From NCBI RefSeq assembly GCF_029893345.1, contig NZ_JARXVE010000005.1, positions 1 through 64,000 on the forward strand: 64,000 nucleotides of DNA, in the 5' to 3' direction. The position numbers and the translations under genes were made by a program. The stretch is from Mycolicibacterium frederiksbergense (GTDB taxonomy: Bacteria; Actinomycetota; Actinomycetes; Mycobacteriales; Mycobacteriaceae). Below, piece by piece: positions 9,226 through 18,620 of the stretch (position 1 is the first letter of the stretch; every line of letters begins with the position of its first letter). The notes beneath the pieces are model-generated. The model did not search any database, was not told where the DNA came from, and saw only the letters and a list, made by a program, of their open reading frames with translations.

Positions 9226-10446
9226 ATGGCAATCAATCTGGAAATGCCCCGCAAGCTGCGAGCGGTCATCGAGAAGGGCCATCAGGGCGCCGCCGAGATG
9301 CTGCGCCCGATCTCGCGCAAGTACGACCTCGCCGAGCACGCCTACCCTGTCGAGCTGGACACGCTGGCCACCCTGTTCGAGGGCATCTCGGACGCCAAGA
9401 CCATTTCCTTCGCCGGAGCCGATGCGTTCCGCGACGACGCCAACTCCAAGGGCGAAAAGGTCACGGTCAACGGCGCCAACATGTCCGCGCTGCTCAACGC
9501 ACTGGAGATCAGCTGGGGCGATGTGGCCCTGCTGCTTTCGGTGCCACGCCAAGGCCTGGGCAACGCCGCCATCTCCTCGGTGGCCACTCCCGAGCAGCTG
9601 GATCGTCTCGGCAAGGACGTGTGGGCCGCGATGGCCATCACCGAGCCCGGCTTCGGCTCGGACTCGGCCGCCGTCACCACGACCGCAACCCTCGACGGCG
9701 ACGAGTACGTGATCAACGGCGAGAAGATCTTCGTCACCGCCGGGTCGCGCGCCACCCATATCGTGGTGTGGGCGACGCTGGACAAGTCACTGGGCCGGGC
9801 GGCGATCAAGTCGTTCATCGTGCCGCGTGAACATCCCGGGGTCACCGTCGAACGCCTGGAGCACAAGCTGGGCATCAAGGCCTCCGACACCGCGGTGATC
9901 CGCTTCGAGAACGCCCGCATTCCCAAGGACAACCTGCTCGGCGATCCGGAAATCCACGTGGAGAAGGGTTTTGCCGGGGTCATGGAGACCTTCGACAACA
10001 CCCGGCCGATCGTGGCCGCCATGGCCGTCGGCATCGGCCGCGCCGCGCTGGAAGACCTGCGGGCGATCCTCACCGACGCCGGCATCGAGATCTCCTACGA
10101 CAAGCCTGCGCATGCGCAGAGCGCCGCGGCCGCCGAGTTCCTGCGGTTGGAGGCCGATTGGGAGGCCGGTTATCTGTTGGCGGTGCGCTCGGCCTGGCAG
10201 GCCGACAACAAGATTCCCAACTCCAAGGAAGCCTCGATGGGTAAGGCCAAGGCCGCCCGGGTGGCCAGCGACATCACTCTCAAGGCTGTCGAGATGGCCG
10301 GAACCACCGGCTATTCCGAGCAGACGCTGCTGGAGAAGTGGGCTCGCGATTCCAAGATCCTCGACATCTTCGAGGGCACCCAGCAGATTCAGCAGCTGGT
10401 GGTGGCCCGCCGGTTGCTGGGCCTGTCCTCGGCCGAGCTGAAGTAA
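9226..10446 (+). CDS. fadE23: Acyl-CoA dehydrogenase FadE23
   Basis: 406 aa. The active-site entry loop AMAITEPGFGSDSAAVTTTA is canonical, and the C-terminus has KWARDSKILDIFEGTQQIQQLVVARRLLG, with the E-G-T-x-x-I motif that usually includes the catalytic glutamate. It therefore looks fully competent, in contrast to FadE24 upstream. The two genes are adjacent and probably cotranscribed from the palindrome-bearing promoter. In M. tuberculosis fadB4 follows directly; here that place is taken by repeats and a gene remnant, and fadB4 lies at 48.2 kb. Confidence 0.92.
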   Translation: MAINLEMPRKLRAVIEKGHQGAAEMLRPISRKYDLAEHAYPVELDTLATLFEGISDAKTISFAGADAFRDDANSKGEKVTVNGANMSALLNALEISWGDVALLLSVPRQGLGNAAISSVATPEQLDRLGKDVWAAMAITEPGFGSDSAAVTTTATLDGDEYVINGEKIFVTAGSRATHIVVWATLDKSLGRAAIKSFIVPREHPGVTVERLEHKLGIKASDTAVIRFENARIPKDNLLGDPEIHVEKGFAGVMETFDNTRPIVAAMAVGIGRAALEDLRAILTDAGIEISYDKPAHAQSAAAAEFLRLEADWEAGYLLAVRSAWQADNKIPNSKEASMGKAKAARVASDITLKAVEMAGTTGYSEQTLLEKWARDSKILDIFEGTQQIQQLVVARRLLGLSSAELK

Positions 10447-10457
10447 CTTTTCCTGCG

Positions 10458-10515
10458 CGAGCAGACGCAGAATCGCCCAAAACGGACTCGTTTTGGGCGA
10501 TTCTGCGTCTGCTCG
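10458..10515. repeat. Palindromic repeat, copy 1 (26-bp perfect arms)
   Basis: Two perfectly complementary 26-bp arms (10458-10483 and 10490-10515) flank the 6-nt spacer GGACTC. The core GAGCAGACGCAGAATCGCCC is shared with a second large palindrome at 28838-28897 and, in part, with 10697-10733. It begins 11 bp after the fadE23 stop. It could act as a transcript-ending or stabilising hairpin, but no T-run follows, so it is listed as a repeat rather than a terminator. Confidence 0.85.
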
Positions 10516-10524
10516 GCCTCTAGG

Positions 10525-10674
10525 GTGGGACAACTCGGCGATGTGCTGAAACCGCGCCGGCTCGACAAGGTCATCCGTGAGGTCGACGTCAAAGACGTCG
10601 TCGGGGTGCTCGACGACGTACGCGCCGGGCGGCACTCGGGTCGCGCGGTGGTGAAGGTGGCCGGCGGCTTCTAA
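10525..10674 (+). pseudogene. Remnant of a zinc-type alcohol dehydrogenase (C-terminus)
   Basis: A 49-codon frame reads GDVLKPRRLDKVIREVDVKD then DDVRAGRHSGRAVVKV and ends at the TAA at 10672-10674. This is the C-terminal end of the medium-chain dehydrogenase/zinc alcohol dehydrogenase family, where ...G(K/R)(A/V)V(V/L)KV closes the fold. There is no room for the remaining 280 or so residues, because the palindromic repeat occupies the upstream sequence. It is not the fadB4 C-terminus, which reads differently at 49.1 kb. I interpret it as debris left when the preceding part was deleted. Confidence 0.7.
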
Positions 10675-10696
10675 GGCGTGCACACCCCCGAGCAGC

Positions 10697-10733
10697 GAAA
10701 TCGCCCAGAACACTTGGTGTTCTGGGCGATTTC
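10697..10733. repeat. Palindromic repeat, copy 2 (17-bp perfect arms)
   Basis: Arms 10697-10713 and 10717-10733 are perfect complements around a 3-nt spacer. The AATCGCCCA(A/G)AAC core matches copy 1, and GAGCAGC just outside the left arm is a degenerate version of the copy 1 outer arm. It lies between the dehydrogenase remnant and the 3' end of the antigen 85 gene. Confidence 0.8.
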
Positions 10734-10757
10734 TGGACGAGCTAACCGCTTGGCGGC

Positions 10758-12166
<1,409 letters not shown>

Positions 12167-12182
12167 CATACTAAAAAGTATG
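12167..12182. promoter_or_regulatory. Operator-like inverted repeat before the monooxygenase gene
   Basis: CATACT-AAAA-AGTATG, a perfect 6-bp inverted repeat with a 4-bp A-tract centre, ending 13 bp before the ATG at 12196. A related sequence with the same CATA..AAAAAGTA backbone occurs at 14108-14125 before the dioxygenase gene. This fits a TetR operator overlapping a promoter; the TetR gene at 18621 in the same cluster is the obvious candidate. Confidence 0.6.
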
Positions 12183-12195
12183 CTAACTTCCGGTC

Positions 12196-13362
12196 ATGAC
12201 CTCACTCCCTACCGCGGACTGCGTCATCACCCCTGAATTCGTCGCGCGTCTGGCCGAGCGGGCGAGCGAGGCCGAGGAATTACGCCGTCTGCCCGCCTCG
12301 ACGGTCGCCGAGCTTCACGAGTCCGGCTTCACCGAGCTGCTGGTGCCGGCTCGATACGGCGGGCACCAGGCCGATTTCCCGGCGATCCTGGACCCCGTGC
12401 GCCGGATGGCCCACGGCTGCACGTCGAGCGCCTGGACCATCGGCTTCTTTGCCCTGCACAACTGGATGCTGGCGCTGTTCGGTGAGCAGGCACAGGAAGA
12501 CGCCTTCGCCGGCCGGCCGTTTCTGGCCCCGGCGCCGCTGGCACCGACCGGTCGAGGACTGCCGACCGACGGCGGCATCCGGCTGACCGGCCGGTGGTCC
12601 TGGGCCACCGGGGTGATGCACGGGAACTGGATCATCGTCGCGGCGCTGTGCGGCCCCGACGATGCGCTGTACCCGGCTCTGGCCTTGTTGCCGATCGGCG
12701 ATGTGAGCGTGGCCGATGTGTGGCACACCGACGGCATGCGCGCCACCGGATCCAACGACGCGATCGCCACCGACGTCTTCGTACCCGAGCACCGGTTGGT
12801 GAAGGTGCTCGACATCTATTCCGGCACGGCCCCCGGCGCCGGGCTGCACGACAGCTCCGCCTACCGCTGGCCGACGGTGCCCGCGCTCGCCTTACTGGCG
12901 GCCATGCCGGCGCTGGGCAGCGCCGAGCGGGTCACCGAGATCTACGCGCAGCGCCTCGGCGAACGCGTGCTGCCCTATGAGGGCGTCATGCAGAAGGACA
13001 AGCCGATCGCCCAGGCACATCTGGCCGGCGCCCAGGTCCGGTTGCGCTCCCTGCGCGCCCTGCTGGCCGACACCGTGGGCGAGATCGAGACCATCGTGAC
13101 GGCCGGCGACGCCGTGCAAAAGCCGGAGCGCGCGCGGGCCCGGCTGGCCGCGGCACACATCGTGCACGAGTCGCGCGCCGTGATCGCCGAGTTACTGGCC
13201 GCCGGCGGCGCCAGCATCCATTTCCTGTCCAGCCCGTTGCAGCGGTTCAAACGCGATGTCGACGTGCTGTCCGGACATGTGGTGTTCGACTACGACACCA
13301 GCCGCGAACTGGCTGGGGCGCTGGCACTGGGCATGAGAATCCCACGTACGTCCATGATCTGA
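12196..13362 (+). CDS. Acyl-CoA-dehydrogenase-fold flavin monooxygenase (HsaA-like)
   Basis: 388 aa with the three-domain acyl-CoA dehydrogenase fold, but of the class D flavoprotein monooxygenase type (HsaA, HpaB-related, DszC): FTELLVPARYGG, GCTSSAWTIGFFALHNWML, TGRWSWATGVMHGNWIIVAA and a C-terminal HFLSSPLQRFKRDVDVLSGHVVFDYD. Such enzymes use reduced flavin from a separate reductase to hydroxylate aromatic or related substrates. No reductase gene lies next to it. The cluster context (ring-cleaving-type dioxygenase, hydrolase, CoA steps) suggests it carries out the first oxidation. The ATG follows the operator-like repeat closely, so a short or absent leader is likely. Confidence 0.8.
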   Translation: MTSLPTADCVITPEFVARLAERASEAEELRRLPASTVAELHESGFTELLVPARYGGHQADFPAILDPVRRMAHGCTSSAWTIGFFALHNWMLALFGEQAQEDAFAGRPFLAPAPLAPTGRGLPTDGGIRLTGRWSWATGVMHGNWIIVAALCGPDDALYPALALLPIGDVSVADVWHTDGMRATGSNDAIATDVFVPEHRLVKVLDIYSGTAPGAGLHDSSAYRWPTVPALALLAAMPALGSAERVTEIYAQRLGERVLPYEGVMQKDKPIAQAHLAGAQVRLRSLRALLADTVGEIETIVTAGDAVQKPERARARLAAAHIVHESRAVIAELLAAGGASIHFLSSPLQRFKRDVDVLSGHVVFDYDTSRELAGALALGMRIPRTSMI

Positions 13363-13403
13363 CGTCGCTGAGCCGATGGGGTCGGTATTCAAGTCTGGGC
13401 CAT

Positions 13404-13961
13404 TCAGGTCTGAGCCGGAGTACTCGCCAACTCCTCGATGATGGCCTCGCAGAACGCCGGCAGATCCCGTGGCGCGCGGCTGGTGACCAAATGACCGTCG
13501 ACGCAGACTTGCTTGTCCACAACGTTCGCACCGGCATTGCGGAGATCGGTGCGAATGCTCGGATAGCCGGTCAGCGTCCGGTCGCGGACCACATCGGCCT
13601 CGGCCAGCAGCCACGGCCCGTGGCAGATCGCCGCGACGAGCTTGCCGGATCGGACGAAATCGCGGACGAACGCCACTGCAGTCTCATCGAGCCTCAGCTT
13701 GTCGGCATTAACCGTTCCCCCGGGCAGGATCAGCGCGTCGAATTCGTAGATCTTCGCCTCGGCGACCGGACGGTCGACCGGAAAGCTGCCTGCCGGTTCG
13801 AGATCGTGATCGCGGGCCTTGATCTCGCCGGCCTTGAGCGACAACAGCTCGATGTGGCCGCCCTCCTCCTCGACCGCGGCGCGCGGCTGTTCGAGTTCCA
13901 CTCGCTCCACACCGTCCGCGGCAAGGATGGCGATCCTGCGGCCTTGCAATTCCTTGGACAT
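13404..13961 (-). CDS. DJ-1/PfpI family protein
   Basis: 185 aa from the ATG at 13959-13961, which has a strong GGAGAGG site; longer upstream frames are rejected for that reason. The family core is present: MSKELQGRRIAILAADGVE, FDALILPGGTVNADKLR and the nucleophile elbow LVAAICHGPWLLAEAD with the conserved cysteine followed by histidine, as in PfpI/YhbO proteases and glyoxalase III/deglycases. It probably protects against reactive aldehydes or stress. It is transcribed against the cluster, converging with the monooxygenase gene and divergent from the dioxygenase gene. Confidence 0.88.
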   Translation of the reverse strand: MSKELQGRRIAILAADGVERVELEQPRAAVEEEGGHIELLSLKAGEIKARDHDLEPAGSFPVDRPVAEAKIYEFDALILPGGTVNADKLRLDETAVAFVRDFVRSGKLVAAICHGPWLLAEADVVRDRTLTGYPSIRTDLRNAGANVVDKQVCVDGHLVTSRAPRDLPAFCEAIIEELASTPAQT

Positions 13962-14107
13962 GGGAATCCTCTCCGTTATCCCCGGTGAGCCGCAGATAGC
14001 CTGCCCGCCGGGCAGATTCGACGTTCCGGCCGCGGATGCGGTCGCCAATCTCAACACTATTCGCAAGAACTGCCACCGCAACTGCCGATGCACCCTTGCC
14101 ACCACCG

Positions 14108-14125
14108 CATAACAAAAAGTAAAGT
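14108..14125. promoter_or_regulatory. Second operator-like site before the dioxygenase gene
   Basis: CATAACAAAAAGTAAAGT aligns with 12167-12184 (CATACTAAAAAGTATGCT) at 13 of 18 positions, keeping the CATA and AAAAAGTA blocks but with poorer symmetry. It lies 50 bp before the start at 14175, between the divergent DJ-1/PfpI and dioxygenase genes. A weaker site for the same regulator is a reasonable reading. It is assigned by similarity only. Confidence 0.4.
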
Positions 14126-14174
14126 CATTTTCAGTTTTGGACGCGATCGCCCGCCCCAGATCCAGGGAGCCGAT

Positions 14175-15278
14175 ATGGAATCCTTCGTTCACCTGCGCAA
14201 AGGCAAGACCCCCAAGCGGGTACACGCCGACCTGGACGGACTCAAAGACGATGAACTCGGCCGAGGCGGCTTCGTCGGCCGTACCGCCAACATGTACCGG
14301 CGCAACGACCCCACCGCCTACCGCACGGTCGGCCCCCTGCGCCCCACCGACGTGTTGTCCAGCGAGCTCAAGCCCAGCGACGCCACCGACGCGCACGGCG
14401 GCCCGCTGTTGATGTTCTCCAACTCCGACTGCCAGGTACTGCTGAGCCGTCGCGCCGAGGAGATGCCGTTCTTCGTCCGCTACGTCGACGGCGACCTGTT
14501 GAGCTTCGTGCACAAGGGTTCGGGCCTGCTGGAAACCGAGTTCGGTCCGTTGCGCTACCGCGAAGGCGACTGGGTCTACATCCCGAAGGCGTGCACCTTC
14601 CGCCAGGTACCCGACAGCCAGAGCACGTGGCTGATGATCCAGGCCACCGACGATTTCCGGGTCCCGCCGGCCGGCACCCTGGGCCGGCACTTCCCGTTCG
14701 ATCCGGCACAGGTCACCATTCCGGAACCGGAGCCGATCGATGACGACGGCCGGGACGAATACGAGGTCCGCCTGGTGCATTCGCCAATCGATGGTGCAGG
14801 AACGACATCTCTTTTCTACCAACACAATCCGCTCGACGTGGAGGGCTGGCGCGGAGACAATTTCCCGTTCACCTTCAATATCGAGGACTACACCGTCATC
14901 ACCTCCGAGAGCGTGCATCTGCCGCCGACCGTGCACCTGTTCATGCAGGCCACCGGCGTGTATGTGATGAACTTTCTGCCCAAGCCCGCCGAGAGCGTGC
15001 CCGGCACCGAGCGCACCCCCTGGTATCACCGAAACGTCGACTACGACGAGATCGCGTTCTTCCACGGCGGCTCGCTGTACGGTATCCCCATGCCGCCCGG
15101 GTTGGTTTCCCATGCGCCGCAAGGGGTTCACCACGGTGCCCCGGAGAAGGCCCGGGAGCGGGCCCGGCGCAAATTCGACGACTATGACCGGGTGGACTGG
15201 TCGGTGATCGCCATCGACACCCGGCGCCGGCTCGTCCCGTCCGCTGAAATCCTCGCCAACGATCTGGGGCAGCACTAG
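14175..15278 (+). CDS. Homogentisate 1,2-dioxygenase-like cupin enzyme
   Basis: 367 aa from the ATG at 14175 (CAGGGAG upstream). The sequence follows the homogentisate dioxygenase family: PFFVRYVDGDLLSFVHKG, YREGDWVYIPKACTFRQV, HNPLDVEGWRGDNFPFTFNI and WYHRNVDYDEIAFFHGG near residues 284-300, then SHAPQGVHHG near 312-321. True homogentisate dioxygenases have HRNxMSE with His and Glu binding iron six residues apart; here the segment is HRNVDYDE, with Asp at that spacing and Glu one later, so the substrate may not be homogentisate. The next gene starts immediately after its stop. Confidence 0.82.
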   Translation: MESFVHLRKGKTPKRVHADLDGLKDDELGRGGFVGRTANMYRRNDPTAYRTVGPLRPTDVLSSELKPSDATDAHGGPLLMFSNSDCQVLLSRRAEEMPFFVRYVDGDLLSFVHKGSGLLETEFGPLRYREGDWVYIPKACTFRQVPDSQSTWLMIQATDDFRVPPAGTLGRHFPFDPAQVTIPEPEPIDDDGRDEYEVRLVHSPIDGAGTTSLFYQHNPLDVEGWRGDNFPFTFNIEDYTVITSESVHLPPTVHLFMQATGVYVMNFLPKPAESVPGTERTPWYHRNVDYDEIAFFHGGSLYGIPMPPGLVSHAPQGVHHGAPEKARERARRKFDDYDRVDWSVIAIDTRRRLVPSAEILANDLGQH

Positions 15279-16469
15279 ATGATAATGACCGAAACGCCTG
15301 TGAAGTACGAGTACGACCGAATCCCGTATCTGGTTGCCTATCAGAACAACTCGTCGGTCCGCGATGTATACGGCGGCGTCGCCGAGCTGGTGGTGCTGGA
15401 AAGCTATCTGCTCAAGCCCAAGAGCAAACCGTCAGACACCGTGCTGGTGTTCATGCACCCGATCGGCGGCGGCGCGTACCTGCCGATGATCAACGCGCTC
15501 GCCCGCGCCGGGCACCATGTCATCTACTGCAACAGCCGGTTCCGCGGCACCGACTCGGCCCTGCTGATGGAGAAGGTGGTCGAGGATCTCGGCGAGTGCA
15601 TCAAGGACGCCAAGAATCGGCTGGGCTACTCAAAGGTGGTGCTGGCCGGGTGGAGTGGCGGCGGCTCGCTCTCGGTCTTCTACCAGCAGCAGGCGCAGAA
15701 CCCGACGGTGACGTCTAGTCCGTCCGGTGACGGACCCGACCTGACCACCCTCGGTCTGATCCCCGCGGACGCGATCATGCTGCTGGCCGCCCACATCAGC
15801 CGGCACGGCACCATGACCGAGTGGATGGACGCCTCCATCCTCGATGAGAACGACCCGAGCAAACGGGATCCCGCGCTCGACCTGTACAACCCGGACAATC
15901 CGAACCAGCCGCCGTACACGCCCGAATTCCTGGAGCGCTACCACGCCGCACAGATCGCCCGCAACCGGCGAATCACCAAGTGGGTCAAAGAGAAACTGGC
16001 CGAACTCAAGGACGCGGGCCGCCCGGATGACGAGTTCGCCTTCGTCGTACACGGCACCATGGCCGACCCGCGCTGGCTGGATCCCACCGTCGATCCCAAC
16101 GAGCGGGAGCCCGGCACCTGCTATCTCGGTGATCCTCAGGTGGTCAACATGAGCCCGGTCGGTCTGGCCAGATTCTGCACGCTCCGTAGCTGGCTGTCGC
16201 AGTGGAGCTATGACGACGCCCATGGCGACGCGGTCAAGGCGGGACCAGATATGGCGGTGCCCGCGCTGGTGATCGGCAATCTCGCCGACGACGCCTGCAC
16301 CCCCAGCCACACCCGCCGGCTGTATCAGGCGATCGGCCATCCGGACAAGGAAATCCACGAGATCCCCGGCGCCAACCACTACTACTCCGGGCCCGATCAG
16401 CGCGACACCCTGCGCCAGGCCGTGGCGATTTGCACGGATTGGCTACACCGGCACGGGTTTTCACTATGA
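15279..16469 (+). CDS. Alpha/beta-hydrolase
   Basis: 396 aa. The nucleophile elbow is GWSGGG (residue about 127), an acidic residue is available in GNLADDACTPSHT, and the histidine in GANHYYSG, giving a complete Ser-Asp-His triad. The oxyanion region FMHPIGGGAYLP follows the first core strand. Starts at 15279 and 15285 are both possible (ATGATAATG). Lying directly after the dioxygenase gene (no gap) and before a CoA-transferase, it most likely hydrolyses the oxygenated, possibly ring-opened or lactone, intermediate. Exact substrate unknown. Confidence 0.85.
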   Translation: MIMTETPVKYEYDRIPYLVAYQNNSSVRDVYGGVAELVVLESYLLKPKSKPSDTVLVFMHPIGGGAYLPMINALARAGHHVIYCNSRFRGTDSALLMEKVVEDLGECIKDAKNRLGYSKVVLAGWSGGGSLSVFYQQQAQNPTVTSSPSGDGPDLTTLGLIPADAIMLLAAHISRHGTMTEWMDASILDENDPSKRDPALDLYNPDNPNQPPYTPEFLERYHAAQIARNRRITKWVKEKLAELKDAGRPDDEFAFVVHGTMADPRWLDPTVDPNEREPGTCYLGDPQVVNMSPVGLARFCTLRSWLSQWSYDDAHGDAVKAGPDMAVPALVIGNLADDACTPSHTRRLYQAIGHPDKEIHEIPGANHYYSGPDQRDTLRQAVAICTDWLHRHGFSL

Positions 16470-16503
16470 TCGGCCTCCGGCGAGCAGGAGAAAGGTAGCC
16501 CCG

Positions 16504-17709
16504 ATGACCACGACCGGCGCATTGGACGGGATCCGGGTGCTCGAACTCGGCACGCTGATCTCGGGCCCGTTCGCAGGCCGACTGCTCGGCGACATGGGTG
16601 CCGAAGTCATCAAGATCGAGCTGCCCGGCACGCCGGACCCGCTGCGCACGTGGGGGCAGGCCGAGCACGATGGGCACCACTTCTTCTGGACCGTGCACGC
16701 CCGCAACAAGAAGGCGATCACGTTGGATCTGCGCACCGCCAAGGGCCGGGATTTGTTTCTCGACCTGGTCGAGCGCTCCGACATCATCGTGGAGAACTTC
16801 CGGCCCGGCACTTTGGAGAAATGGAACCTGGGCTACGACGTTCTGCGCGAACGCAATAAAGGCATCATCCTGGTGCGGGTGTCCGGCTACGGACAGACCG
16901 GCCCGGACGCCGGCAAGGCCGGCTATGCCTCGGTAGCCGAGGCCTCCACCGGGCTGCGCCATATGAACGGGTTCCCGGGCGGTCCCCCGCCCCGGCTGGC
17001 CCTGTCCCTGGGCGACAGCCTGGCCGGAATGTTCGCCGCCCAGGGCGCGTTGGCCGCCCTCTACCGGCGCACCGTCACCGGCGAGGGGCAGATCGTCGAT
17101 ACCGCATTGACCGAAAGTTGCCTGGCCATCCAGGAGTCCACCATCCCGGACTACGACGTCGGTGGCGTGGTGCGCGGGCCGTCAGGGACCCGGCTGGAAG
17201 GCATCGCGCCGTCGAACATCTACCAGGGCGCCAACGGCAGCTGGGTGGTTATCGCAGCCAATCAGGACACCGTGTTCCGCCGGTTATGTGAGGCGATGGG
17301 CCGCGCGGAGTTGGCAGCAGACGACCGGTTCGTCAATCACGTTGCCCGCGGACGTAATCAGGACGAGCTGGACAAAATCATCGGCGATTGGGCCGGGCAA
17401 CGCCAGCCCGCCGAGATCATCGAAACCCTGTCGCGGGCCGGGGTGATCAGCGGGCCGATCAACACCGTGGCCGAGGTCGTCGAGGATCCGCAATTGCAGG
17501 CCCGCGGCATGATCGCCGATCACTGGGACGAACGAGTGCAGCGCAATGTCAAGGGCCCCGGCATCGTCCCCGTGCTCTCCGAATCCCCCGGCACCATCCG
17601 CAACGCCGGCCCGGCGCGGCCCGGCCAGCACAACGACGAGGTGTACACCAGGCTGCTCGGGCGCACCGCCGAGGAAGTGGAAGCACTGCGCACCGAAGGA
17701 GTGTTGTGA
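16504..17709 (+). CDS. CaiB/BaiF family (class III) CoA-transferase
   Basis: 401 aa. Family III transferases swap CoA between carboxylic acids through an aspartyl-CoA anhydride. Visible signatures are LDGIRVLELGTLISGPFAGRLLGDMGAEVIKIE at the N-terminus, NKKAITLDLRTAKGR, and IIVENFRPGTLEKWNLGYD; GQIVDTALTES lies near the domain that carries the catalytic aspartate. The ribosome site is GAGAAAGG. The downstream lyase gene begins 1 bp after the stop, so the two are coupled. It would activate the acid released by the hydrolase upstream. Confidence 0.9.
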   Translation: MTTTGALDGIRVLELGTLISGPFAGRLLGDMGAEVIKIELPGTPDPLRTWGQAEHDGHHFFWTVHARNKKAITLDLRTAKGRDLFLDLVERSDIIVENFRPGTLEKWNLGYDVLRERNKGIILVRVSGYGQTGPDAGKAGYASVAEASTGLRHMNGFPGGPPPRLALSLGDSLAGMFAAQGALAALYRRTVTGEGQIVDTALTESCLAIQESTIPDYDVGGVVRGPSGTRLEGIAPSNIYQGANGSWVVIAANQDTVFRRLCEAMGRAELAADDRFVNHVARGRNQDELDKIIGDWAGQRQPAEIIETLSRAGVISGPINTVAEVVEDPQLQARGMIADHWDERVQRNVKGPGIVPVLSESPGTIRNAGPARPGQHNDEVYTRLLGRTAEEVEALRTEGVL

Positions 17710-17710
17710 G

Positions 17711-18613
17711 ATGACGCTGCCGGACAAGGTCGATATCCGCGAGGTGTGCCTGCGTGACGGCCTGCAGATCGAGAATCCGATTCCGTTGTCGGCCAAGGTG
17801 GCGATTCTCGAAGCGATCGTCGCCACCGGCGTGCGCGAGGTGGAGGCGACGGCGTTCGTTTCCCCCTCGAAGGTGCCGGCACTGGCCGATGCGGCCGAAC
17901 TCGCCGAAGAACTGCATCGGTTTCCCGAGGTGGAGTTCTCCGCGCTGGTGGCCAGCCCCAACGGAGCCAAACGCGCGATCGCCGCGGGCCTGCGCTCGAT
18001 CGAGTATGTGGTGTCCGCATCTGATGCGCACTCCCATGCCAACGTCGGCCGCACCTCGGCCGAGGCCACCGGGCAGATCGCCGATATCGTGGCCATCGCG
18101 CAAGACAGTGCCACCTCGGTTGAGGTGATCATCGCCACCGCGTGGGACTGCCCGTTCGACGGTCCCACCGATCCGCAGCGGGTGCTCGACATCGCCTCGG
18201 CTGCCGTTGGTTTCGGGGTCAACCGGATCGCCATCGCGGACACCATCGGCACCACCACCCCGCGTCGGGTCGCCACACTGATCAACAAGGTCCGGCCATT
18301 GATCGGTGATCTGCCGCTGGGCGCCCACTTCCACAACACCCGCGGTTCGGGTCTGGCCAGCGCGTATGCGGCCGTCCAGGCCGGGGTAACGCGCCTGGAC
18401 GCAGCAGTCGGCGGATTGGGCGGTTGCCCGTTCGCCCCAGGTGCCAGCGGCAACATTGCCACCGAGGATCTGGTGTACATGTTGCGCGACAGCGACATCG
18501 CCGTCGATGTAGAGCTCGCCGCCGCGATCGACGCCGCACACGTCGCCCAGGATGCGGTGGGCCATCCGCTGCCCAGCGCGCTGCTGCGGGCCGGCGACCG
18601 GATCCTGAGCTGA
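17711..18613 (+). CDS. Hydroxymethylglutaryl-CoA lyase-like enzyme
   Basis: 300 aa TIM-barrel of the HMGL/DRE family: VDIREVCLRDGLQIEN (D-x-R-D-G metal/catalytic motif), AHFHNTRG (metal-binding histidines) and GGLGGCPFAPGASGN, which contains the catalytic cysteine of HMG-CoA lyases. The reaction is a retro-aldol cleavage of a 3-hydroxy-3-substituted glutaryl-type CoA to acetyl-CoA plus a keto acid. Classical HMG-CoA cleavage (leucine pathway) is possible, but the neighbours suggest a cluster-specific 3-hydroxyacyl-CoA. Confidence 0.88.
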   Translation: MTLPDKVDIREVCLRDGLQIENPIPLSAKVAILEAIVATGVREVEATAFVSPSKVPALADAAELAEELHRFPEVEFSALVASPNGAKRAIAAGLRSIEYVVSASDAHSHANVGRTSAEATGQIADIVAIAQDSATSVEVIIATAWDCPFDGPTDPQRVLDIASAAVGFGVNRIAIADTIGTTTPRRVATLINKVRPLIGDLPLGAHFHNTRGSGLASAYAAVQAGVTRLDAAVGGLGGCPFAPGASGNIATEDLVYMLRDSDIAVDVELAAAIDAAHVAQDAVGHPLPSALLRAGDRILS

Positions 18614-18620
18614 GGCGGCG

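Noticed and set aside
10458..10515. Intrinsic terminator of fadE23
   Set aside because: The stem is far longer than usual, no T-run follows, and related copies occur inside the nuo operon where termination would be harmful.
10458..10733. The two palindromes as terminal inverted repeats of an insertion sequence
   Set aside because: Each is a palindrome in itself, the interval encodes only a dehydrogenase tail, and there is no transposase or target duplication.
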